DNA of 19,750 bases from JBGSZX01 sp964640545. Lineage in GTDB: Bacteria; Bdellovibrionota; UBA2428. The notes beneath the pieces were generated by a model. It did no database searches and was not told the origin of the DNA. It worked only from the letters and a program-made list of their open reading frames with translations. Position 1 is the stretch's first letter; every line of letters begins with the position of its first letter. Position numbers and translations under genes: made by a program. Shown here piece after piece: positions 7,285-13,991 of this stretch. The stretch lies in the NCBI GenBank assembly GCA_964640545.1, contig CAZXHL010000042.1, forward strand, positions 1 through 19,750. Direction: 5' to 3'.

Positions 7285-7656
7285 ATGAATAAAAAGAAAA
7301 AAGAACACTTTCAAAAGAAGCTTCTTGAAATGCGTGAGCACATTTTGAACAAGGGCTTTGTGAACAACGTAGGCATTTTTTCTCTAGAGAAGGATGACCT
7401 TGTCGACGAATCCGATCACGCCGCGTCTATTATCCAACAAGGCGTTCAAATGAACGTTCATGCACGTGATGTCTTCTTATTAAAAGAAATAGACAATGCT
7501 TTATCGAAATTCGAAGAGGACACTTTTGGTCTTTGCGAAGATACAGAAGAGCCAATTGACGAGGGTCGACTAGAGGTTCAGCCTTGGACTCGTTATACTG
7601 TGGAAGCAGCCGAGGCTCGCGAAAAGCAAGCTAAGCGCTTTGCTCGAGTCAGTTAG
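7285..7656 (+). CDS. DksA/TraR-family protein lacking most zinc-finger cysteines
   Basis: 123 residues. DksA-family proteins enter the RNA polymerase secondary channel and, usually with ppGpp, reset transcription. The protein has an N-terminal basic helix, an acidic coiled-coil tip region with DDLVDESDHA (37-46), a second helix and the globular end FGLCEDTEEPIDEGRLE (81-97). The four expected zinc ligands are Cys84, Thr87, Thr105 and Ala108, a CxxT-x17-TxxA pattern. This resembles the known zinc-independent, cysteine-poor DksA paralogues (such as DksA2 of Pseudomonas aeruginosa), which can replace DksA under zinc limitation. The start at ATG 7285 has GGGGGA about ten bases upstream. It is monocistronic, with a strong terminator at 7732-7769, and is divergent from glnII. 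I saw no recognisable Zur box. Confidence 0.88.
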   Translation: MNKKKKEHFQKKLLEMREHILNKGFVNNVGIFSLEKDDLVDESDHAASIIQQGVQMNVHARDVFLLKEIDNALSKFEEDTFGLCEDTEEPIDEGRLEVQPWTRYTVEAAEAREKQAKRFARVS

Positions 7657-7702
7657 AATCACTTACTGAACGTGGATTCTCCATCGGGGGAGAAGAGGAT
7701 TC

Positions 7703-7798
7703 ATGGATAAAAGAACTGCAAAGTTCTTAGGTCGCTTTGAGGATGGGGGTCCTCAAAGCGATTTTTTTTGTCTGGAGTGCGCGACTCGTATTCAGTAA
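7703..7798 (+). CDS. Possible 31-codon small ORF with CxxC motif, overlapping a terminator
   Basis: ATG at 7703 follows AGAGGA by three to four bases, and the frame stays open for 31 codons to TAA at 7796. The peptide ends in FFCLECATRIQ, which resembles the second half of a DksA/TraR zinc finger. However, the frame runs straight through the perfect hairpin and T tract at 7732-7769, so most transcripts should end inside it. It may be a decayed fragment or chance; weak support. Confidence 0.22.
   Translation: MDKRTAKFLGRFEDGGPQSDFFCLECATRIQ
7711..7728. other. Small perfect hairpin before the dksA-like terminator
   Basis: AAGAACT and AGTTCTT form a 7-bp stem with a GCAA loop on the plus strand. 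On the minus strand the same hairpin is followed by TTAT and might act as a weak terminator for the phosphodiesterase gene ending at 7805. Confidence 0.4.
7732..7769 (+). terminator. Rho-independent terminator of the dksA-like gene
   Basis: TCGCTTTGAGGA and TCCTCAAAGCGA form a perfect 12-bp stem around TGGGGG, followed by eight T. It sits 75 bases after the dksA-like stop codon. No T tract follows on the minus strand, so it acts mainly on plus-strand transcripts. Confidence 0.95.
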
Positions 7799-7804
7799 GG
7801 CAGT

Positions 7805-8716
7805 TTATTTTTTCAAATAATCCAATAGTCCCACAGGGTCATCGGTAATGATGCCATCCACGCCCATTCCAATAAAACGAGACCAGTGAGAGGGCTTGTT
7901 GAGCGTCCAAGGGATGACCTTGATGCCTAATTTGTGGGCTGCTTTGATCTGGGTTTTGGAAATGTGGGAGCCGTGCGGCGAGAGATAATCGGGGCGAAGG
8001 CCCTGGGTGACCTGCTCGAAATCGTAGCCTTCGCCTACGAGGGCCGAGATTTCGATCTTGGAGGCTGTGGATCTCAACTCCCTGAGGCTGCGAAAATCAA
8101 AAGACTGAATGATGAGGTTCTTGGGTGGGAATTTCGAATCCCGTAACTCGCTTAGAAGCAGTTTTACAAATTGCTTCACATTTTTAGAGCTGGCATCTTT
8201 TGCGATTTTTGTTTCAAGATTGAGTTTAAGTTGAGGCTGGTATTCTCGGTGCTCGTTCGCTAGCGCAAGGAGTTCTTTGAGTGTGGGGATTCTCGTTCCT
8301 GGACGCACTTTGCGCTTAGGAAAGTCTGGATCGACGCGTGCTCCACAGTCATAGCTCTGAACTTGCGCAAGAGTTAGCGAGGAGACCTTTGGTGTCACTA
8401 GCTTTTTGAGTTTGGGATCGTTCGAGTGGCACAATTGAGTATTGATCGTGAGGTCATGGTTGAGGACGATATGATTGTCTTTGGTAACGACCATGTCGGC
8501 TTCTATGACGTGAACTCCTTTGTCCATGGCGAGGTGAAAGGCGGCCATGCTATTCTCAGGTTCTAATGCCCGGGCTCCTCGGTGCCCATGGACTTCAAAG
8601 GAGCCTTTTGGCTTGTGGTCGCCCATGGCCAGAGCCACGACCGGCACTGTGGCCGTAACTATGGCCGTAACTCTGGACAGGGCCACTATAGGCAGTAGGC
8701 TAAACAAAAATCTCAT
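7805..8716 (-). CDS. glpQ: Exported glycerophosphodiester phosphodiesterase
   Basis: 303 residues. GDPD enzymes hydrolyse glycerophosphodiesters from phospholipid breakdown to sn-glycerol 3-phosphate and an alcohol. An N-terminal hydrophobic segment (1-30) ending in an ALA site is a signal peptide, so it should be periplasmic or secreted. Family motifs are intact: HGHRGAR with PENS (43-56, catalytic His45), IEADMVVTKD (71-80, metal-binding Glu72 and Asp74), NHD with second catalytic His87, LNLETK, IPWTLN and the C-terminal DGIITDDP. The ATG at 8716 has AAGGAG five bases upstream. It lies 30 bases after the LOG-family gene and is probably cotranscribed with it. The symbol reflects the periplasmic GlpQ-like form; substrate range is not known. 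Confidence 0.9.
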   Translation of the reverse strand: MRFLFSLLPIVALSRVTAIVTATVPVVALAMGDHKPKGSFEVHGHRGARALEPENSMAAFHLAMDKGVHVIEADMVVTKDNHIVLNHDLTINTQLCHSNDPKLKKLVTPKVSSLTLAQVQSYDCGARVDPDFPKRKVRPGTRIPTLKELLALANEHREYQPQLKLNLETKIAKDASSKNVKQFVKLLLSELRDSKFPPKNLIIQSFDFRSLRELRSTASKIEISALVGEGYDFEQVTQGLRPDYLSPHGSHISKTQIKAAHKLGIKVIPWTLNKPSHWSRFIGMGVDGIITDDPVGLLDYLKK

Positions 8717-8746
8717 AGCACTCCTTTCGGATTTTAAGAGTGTTTT

Positions 8747-9429
8747 CTAAACCAATTCACGTTTCAAAGATTTGAGGTATTGCTTCCAATGTTGCTCAGC
8801 AATTTTGGCCGCTACTTTGGGGTCATCGGTCATGTGAATGTGTTCGAAGTCTGCATCGCTGATCATACCTTCTTTGTACATCGTATTCTTGAGCCAATCG
8901 ATGAGGCCGGACCAATAGGTCTTGCCCATAAGAATGATCGGGAAGTTCTCTACCTTGCNNNNNNNNNNNNNNNNNNNNNNNNNNNNNNNNNNNNNNNNNN
9001 NNNNNNNNNNNNNNNNNNNNNNNNNNNNNNNNNNNNNNNNNNNNNNNNNNNNNNNNNNGTGATGACGGTGAAGCCTTTTTTACCCATTTCATAACCAGTT
9101 TTTGTGGCAAGTTCATAGTATTTAGAGCCTGGCTTGAGTCTGGCGCTTCCAAACATGGAAACTCCCTTAGTAACTCCGCTCAAAGTCTCTAGACCATTCA
9201 CAAACTCCGCCATAATTCTGAAGGTGCGCCATGTTTCTTTCGCGGGACCGTCGTCTCCGCGGAGGAAACGGATCTCTTCGTTACGGTTTCCTGGCACTGC
9301 GTGCGTCGTTTCTGGCACTTTTGGTGTCCTCGCGGGAGCCTTGACGATTTTTTTTACAGGGGCCGTCAATTTTTTTTTGCGGGCCTTCGTGGGTTGTTTG
9401 ACTACTTTTGATTTTTTCTTTGTTGTCAT
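8747..9429 (-). CDS. LOG-family (TIGR00730) nucleotide phosphoribohydrolase, interrupted by assembly gap
   Basis: One gene split by the 100-N run. The N-terminal part (9429 to 9059) has a 45-residue Lys/Ala/Pro-rich basic extension, then ETWRTFRIMAEFVNGLETL (65-83) and the FGSAR motif (93-97) and ends at GFTVI, just before the expected GGGPGIME. After the gap the reading resumes with KVENFPIILMGKTYW and DWL, and ends at 8747. LOG proteins cleave nucleoside 5'-monophosphates (cytokinin nucleotides or AMP) to base and ribose 5-phosphate. The catalytic PGGxGTxxE motif falls in the gap, so activity cannot be judged. The two parts are in different frames if the gap is taken as 100 bases, showing that the gap length is a placeholder. 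No clear Shine-Dalgarno sequence precedes ATG 9429. Confidence 0.85.
8959..9058. other. Assembly gap (100 N)
   Basis: Exactly 100 undetermined bases inside the LOG-family gene. Compared with family members, roughly 85-95 residues are missing between GFTVI and KVENFP, so the true gap is probably about 250-280 bases. Confidence 0.97.
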
Positions 9430-9520
9430 AATCAGGAGTTAGCTTATCACCCCATTCAAATTTGTCATTTTTTTAACCCCAGAATCCATTTTCCGTGTCA
9501 AAAAAACAGGAGCATCGGAA

Positions 9521-9549
9521 TTGACGGTGTCAGGGATTCCCCGTTTAAT
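9521..9549 (+). promoter_or_regulatory. Sigma-70-type promoter of the sigma-54 activator gene
   Basis: TTGACG (9521-9526) and TTTAAT (9544-9549) are separated by exactly 17 bases, a near-consensus housekeeping promoter 65 bases before the start codon at 9615. The spacer contains GGGATTCCCC, a short GC-rich palindrome-like run. Confidence 0.65.
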
Positions 9550-9614
9550 TAATACATAGGGGAGCTGATATTTTGTCGGCCGCAGGTCCTTAGAACCAGG
9601 GGAGGGTTTAAAGG

Positions 9615-11522
9615 ATGGCGTATGGACGCGTCGTATTTATTTTAGGGGCACAAACGGGGTTAGACCCCATCATTCACTTTTGTGAAGGTGTCAAGAAAGG
9701 TCGGATTCAATACCAGGACGGGGCTATGCCCTCAAGTCGTGGTCGTTTATCCGATGCAGAAATTCTTGGCGTTCTCACACAACTTTTTCAATTTGATTCA
9801 TTTCTTAGACGTGAAGAGGTTGAGGTTAAGTTTAGCTTTTTAGGCAACCGCCAGAAGCAAGACATCTCATACCTAGGTCGCATCTTTGGTGCAGAAATTG
9901 ACAAAGCCGATGTACTTCAGGCCGATGATTTATTCAACGCCGAGTGTGACGCTTTAGTCTATGTACCACTTGATACGACACAGCCTAAGCAAGTCGAACA
10001 CCTTGCAAGACTTTCAATGGTCATGCCTCGTGTAAGGCATGTGGCGCTGACATCGTCTCCTAAATGGAATCATTCGCAGCTCATGGCTCTGAAAGAGACA
10101 TGGACTTGGCTTGACCCACGTCAGGCTGGCAAGCTTCAAAGCTTTGCTGAGGAAATCATTCGTATCAATGGTGGGCTCACTAGAGGTGACCTCGATAAGA
10201 TTGATTTGCCGAAAGAGCAACCAGAAGCTGCTGATCCCGTGATCATCACTCGAAGCGATGCTTTTAAAGAAGTATTGGCTTTGGTCGATGCGATCGCGGA
10301 CACTGATAGCACAGTGCTTATCTCTGGTGAATCAGGGACAGGTAAAGAACTCATTGCCAATCGCATTCATGCACGAAGCCACCGAGCGAAAGCCGAACAG
10401 GTTGTAGTGAATTGTGGTGCGATTCCAGGAGAACTTTTGGAATCTGAACTTTTTGGACACGTCAAAGGCGCGTTTACTGGAGCGATTGCAAATCGCGAAG
10501 GTCGCTTTGATGTGGCTCATGGAGGAACACTGTTCCTTGATGAGATCGGTGAAATGGGTGGCAACCTTCAAGTGAAGTTGCTTCGCGTACTACAGGCGAA
10601 GAAATACGAGCCAGTAGGCTCCACCAAATCAAAAGATTCAGATGTGAGAATTGTCGCAGCAACGAATCGTGACTTGGAGTTGGAAGTTAGTGAGGGGCGC
10701 TTTAGGGAGGACCTTTTCTATCGCTTAAATGTGATTCCAGTTCACTTGTTGCCACTTCGTGAGCGCCGTGAAGACGTGCCTCTTTTGATTGATTTCTTCG
10801 TTAAGAAATTCAACCGAGAGAAGTCGCGAAGAGTTACGGGAGTGACGAGAGCTGCACTTAGAGCTTTGGTTGCTTATGGATGGCCAGGAAACGTAAGGGA
10901 ACTTGAGAACCTGATGGAAAGAGCCGTCATTCTTAAGTGTTCTGGAATGATTGATATCTTAGATTTCCCAGAGAAGTACCGCAGGGTTAGCCTCTCTGAG
11001 ATTGAATATGATGATCTCATCAATCCAAAGAAAACGTTCCTTGCGGAGCAAGAAGATTCTAAACTGATTCAAGCTGAGGGGCTTGATGGACATTCTATTA
11101 ACAATTCCATGAGGGAGAACGGGGAGAACATGGGTATGGAAAAAACAATCAATTACACTAAAGGCATTATCGAGCAATCAGCAAATGGCGTTTCGTCTGA
11201 AAATGGACAGCAGAGCAACGCTGAAGCTCAGAACCAAGGCACTCACGAAATGGGCTTTGAAGGAAATCTTTCCATCGAAGCAGCACTTCGCTTGTTGTCG
11301 GATCGAGTGATCTTTCCTGAAGAAGGAATGGACTTCAACTCAGTCGTTGATCAGTTCGAGAACATTCTGATTCTTGCGGCTCTTGAGCGCACTGGATGGA
11401 ATCGTAACCGCGCAGCTGGTCTCTTGAGACTCAACCGCACGACACTTGTTGAGAAGCTTAAGAAGAAGCAATTGGTTCCTCCAATGCGTTTCGACAATCG
11501 CTCTCTTAGTGGCAACGCTTAA
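9615..11522 (+). CDS. Sigma-54-dependent transcriptional activator (bEBP) with unrecognised N-terminal domain
   Basis: 635 residues. It should activate sigma-54 promoters by ATP-driven remodelling of the closed complex. The AAA+ domain (about 207-445) has Walker A GESGTGKE (238-245), GAFTGA (285-290), which contacts sigma-54, Walker B GGTLFLDE (303-310), the FREDLFYRLNV arginine-finger region (363-373) and WPGNVREL (423-430). A Fis-type helix-turn-helix lies at 580-620 (GWNRNRAAGLLRLNRTTL). The first 200 residues are not a typical receiver, GAF, PAS or V4R domain; a degenerate receiver as in FleQ is possible. A polar linker rich in Asn, Glu and Gln (about 470-550) separates AAA+ from the DNA-binding end. 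ATG 9615 is preceded by GGGGAGGG and AAAGG. A promoter and a terminator bracket it as a single-gene unit. Confidence 0.95.
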   Translation: MAYGRVVFILGAQTGLDPIIHFCEGVKKGRIQYQDGAMPSSRGRLSDAEILGVLTQLFQFDSFLRREEVEVKFSFLGNRQKQDISYLGRIFGAEIDKADVLQADDLFNAECDALVYVPLDTTQPKQVEHLARLSMVMPRVRHVALTSSPKWNHSQLMALKETWTWLDPRQAGKLQSFAEEIIRINGGLTRGDLDKIDLPKEQPEAADPVIITRSDAFKEVLALVDAIADTDSTVLISGESGTGKELIANRIHARSHRAKAEQVVVNCGAIPGELLESELFGHVKGAFTGAIANREGRFDVAHGGTLFLDEIGEMGGNLQVKLLRVLQAKKYEPVGSTKSKDSDVRIVAATNRDLELEVSEGRFREDLFYRLNVIPVHLLPLRERREDVPLLIDFFVKKFNREKSRRVTGVTRAALRALVAYGWPGNVRELENLMERAVILKCSGMIDILDFPEKYRRVSLSEIEYDDLINPKKTFLAEQEDSKLIQAEGLDGHSINNSMRENGENMGMEKTINYTKGIIEQSANGVSSENGQQSNAEAQNQGTHEMGFEGNLSIEAALRLLSDRVIFPEEGMDFNSVVDQFENILILAALERTGWNRNRAAGLLRLNRTTLVEKLKKKQLVPPMRFDNRSLSGNA

Positions 11523-11569
11523 GTTAGAAAAAATTTCGTAGAATCCTACTTCTGCGATCGTTTAATGCT

Positions 11570-11602
11570 AAGCCCGGTCTCACCAGAGGTCGGGCTTTTT
11601 TG
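11570..11602 (+). terminator. Rho-independent terminator of the sigma-54 activator gene
   Basis: AAGCCCGGTCT (11570-11580) pairs fully, with two G-U wobbles, with AGGTCGGGCTT (11587-11597) around a CACCAG loop, and six T follow. It lies about 48 bases after the stop codon. Confidence 0.9.
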
Positions 11603-11692
11603 TTGTTAGGGAGGCTTACTTTTTGAGATTTTGGGCACATTTGGGCCTCGATTTCTTTAAAGAATGGGACCTTAAATCCCGATATCAATAAA

Positions 11693-13930
11693 ATGAGATT
11701 CATGAAAATTTCGGTCATTTTCTTGGCTTTAGCGATCTCATGCCTCGGTTATGCCCAGGCGCAGTTTGCCCGCCAAAGTAGCTTTGAGGATCTCGATGCT
11801 ATTTTGTTAAAGGCGGGCAGTATTGAAGCCTTTTTGGAAAATCCCAAACTTCGCAAAGAATACTTCGAGAACTTAAACGCCTTGGTTAGTGTGACCTCGC
11901 AAGTCAACGAGAATGGATTCAATACCATTTTAAGCCAATTGCAAAAAATGGCGAAGAAGCATCCGAGTACCTTAACTCGTTTGTGGGAGACGACTCGGAT
12001 GGGGGAAGACTTTGCAGTGCAAAGTGAAGGGATTTCATTTGGGAGAGAGTTAGATTCCAGGGCGTGGAAGAAGTACTTAGATGGCCACCTTGAAAAACTG
12101 GCTAGAGATGCAAAAAGTATCAATAGTCGTGAAGCCGCGTTTAGGATTGTCGAGGAGCTTGATACGAAAGTGGCAAAACTTGAGGCATCACTGGTTGGCA
12201 CAACCGATAGAGCCAAACAAAAAGAGTTAGCCCTAGGGCTGACTAAGTTACGAAGTGAGAAAAAATATATCCCTGCGCTTTCGTTTATCGCACACCAAGA
12301 GCTTTCAAGAAGTTTTATGAATCGCGATCTCAGCGCAGATTCCATACTCAATCTATTATCGCTGTGGAATAGGGATATTAGACAGCTATTGGATGATAGG
12401 GGAGATGCTTTGTTTAGGTCCAGGTCGATGCCAGCATTCCTAAAGTCCTATGTGCCTTCGCCCGCACAGCTCCTCAAAAACAAAGAGATATTTCCCATTG
12501 CGACTCGCAATACTCTTCGTGGCAAAACAATCACTCAGGCCAAAGGGCATTATGCTACTTATGATTTTAAAACTCCTCCGAGGCGATTTCATGCCATTTT
12601 TAAAGGCTTCTTCGGTGGAAGGGAGTGTATTGGGGGGAGTGTGTGCGGATACACAACCCCTACTCGGTGGGGAAACATTCTTTTGGCGGATACCCATTTG
12701 TGGTTTGTCTACAAAAACGGTTTGCCGACTGGCTATGTGATGGCATCCCCAATTCATGTTGCGGATGTCTCCAGCATTTACGCTAGCTTAGATCTAAAGT
12801 CTGACGTTCTTTACGCAAGATTGTTGTCTAACGAGGATAGCAATATTGAGTCTAAGACCGTTCTAGATCGAGTTCTCGAAAAGCTTGACGAGCAACGACT
12901 GCGACATTGGAAGGGCTTTGTGCTGGGCCATACAGGAAGTATTTCCGCTACTTCCAGTCATCACGAGTCAGAGGCTTATTTTTTGGGCGATCATTTCCCC
13001 AAGGGCGTGGGTAGTGAAGACAAGAAGATGGCAAGGATCTTGGAAAGCTTTTCTGTTCCTAGTCAATACTCAAACGGAATTGTCGTAACCGATGCAACGG
13101 TGTACGACCAAAGTTTTCTGAGAAAGTTAGCAACACCTTCAGAGGTTTTGGAGCGCAGACAAGACACAAATCTCTTTGAGTTTAAAAAAGCTCTTATGAG
13201 TCAATACGATGAGGATGATCTAAAAAGTTTTTTTAGATCGAGGCTTCGAAGTGTCTCTGGACGGAACCTCATTCTGCAGTTTCTCGAGCAAGAAAAGTCT
13301 GAGTATTTTTGGGAACTCGCTTTGAATTCAGTTTTGAAAGAGAATTCCCCTGACTATGGAAAAGAGATGGTCAATAGAATAAAGTCGTTTGATAATATTC
13401 CCAAAGGAATGCGAGCTTCGATTGAGCAGTTCTTGGTAGAGAACAAACTTGTAGAAACTCCAACTTCTCAAAAATTGGCAGATATTATTGCCGATTCGAG
13501 GGCTCTTCTTGAGGAGCAAGTTGAGGCGGGTAATCAATTGCGTCGGTACCCAGATCTTGATGCCGCATCAGTTAAAAAAATTGAGAAAGTTTTTTACAAG
13601 GCTGAGTTGGAATTGCAGTTTGCGTTGTGGGACTTGATTGCAGATTCTCCCCATTCCAATCATGCGGCTTTGGCAAAGTTTGCTTTTTCTTGGATTAATT
13701 CGTCTGATGACAAGAAAAGTTTTTATGGGAGCGGATTTTTTAGAAGATTGATTAGTTACCGAAGGTCCGAGCAGTGGAATGAAATTCATGATTCTCTGAA
13801 GGGCGATCGAAGTGGAAGAACTATATTGAAACAACTACAAGAGATGTTTCCGGGCTTAACACAGCTTCCTGCTGGGGAAAGTTGCGCCGAATCGGCAAGA
13901 GCTTTAGTCGTCACAGTGGATTCCCGATAA
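11693..13930 (+). CDS. Large exported protein of unknown function
   Basis: 745 residues, family not recognised. A signal peptide (residues 1-23, ending GYAQA before QFARQ) directs export. Residues 30-240 are mostly helical with charged heptad-like stretches. A central Gly-, Cys- and Trp-containing segment (about 286-375) looks like a folded beta-rich domain, with GGRECIGGSVCGY (308-320; Cys312 and Cys318 could form a disulfide), RWGNILLADTHLW and a GLPTGYVMASP stretch; a GLGH-like VLGHTGSISATSSHHESEA segment follows at 410-428. The rest (470-745) is again helical. ATG 11693 is used; ATG 11702 would shorten the signal by three residues and neither has a good Shine-Dalgarno sequence. It stands alone between a terminator and a convergent gene. 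Confidence 0.8.
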   Translation: MRFMKISVIFLALAISCLGYAQAQFARQSSFEDLDAILLKAGSIEAFLENPKLRKEYFENLNALVSVTSQVNENGFNTILSQLQKMAKKHPSTLTRLWETTRMGEDFAVQSEGISFGRELDSRAWKKYLDGHLEKLARDAKSINSREAAFRIVEELDTKVAKLEASLVGTTDRAKQKELALGLTKLRSEKKYIPALSFIAHQELSRSFMNRDLSADSILNLLSLWNRDIRQLLDDRGDALFRSRSMPAFLKSYVPSPAQLLKNKEIFPIATRNTLRGKTITQAKGHYATYDFKTPPRRFHAIFKGFFGGRECIGGSVCGYTTPTRWGNILLADTHLWFVYKNGLPTGYVMASPIHVADVSSIYASLDLKSDVLYARLLSNEDSNIESKTVLDRVLEKLDEQRLRHWKGFVLGHTGSISATSSHHESEAYFLGDHFPKGVGSEDKKMARILESFSVPSQYSNGIVVTDATVYDQSFLRKLATPSEVLERRQDTNLFEFKKALMSQYDEDDLKSFFRSRLRSVSGRNLILQFLEQEKSEYFWELALNSVLKENSPDYGKEMVNRIKSFDNIPKGMRASIEQFLVENKLVETPTSQKLADIIADSRALLEEQVEAGNQLRRYPDLDAASVKKIEKVFYKAELELQFALWDLIADSPHSNHAALAKFAFSWINSSDDKKSFYGSGFFRRLISYRRSEQWNEIHDSLKGDRSGRTILKQLQEMFPGLTQLPAGESCAESARALVVTVDSR

Positions 13931-13991
13931 TACAAGTTCCTCATTGAATCATTACAAATTGGATCTTAAAGGATCAAGGAAGGCGTGTGTT

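Noticed and set aside
8747..8929. Separate 60-residue gene starting MGKTYW
   Set aside because: The codons upstream of this ATG continue the LOG-family motif (KVENFPIIL), so it is the C-terminus of the gapped gene, not an independent gene.
11749..12351. 200-codon minus-strand frame
   Set aside because: Overlaps the 745-residue gene completely, with Ser/Leu-rich antisense-type composition and no start signals.
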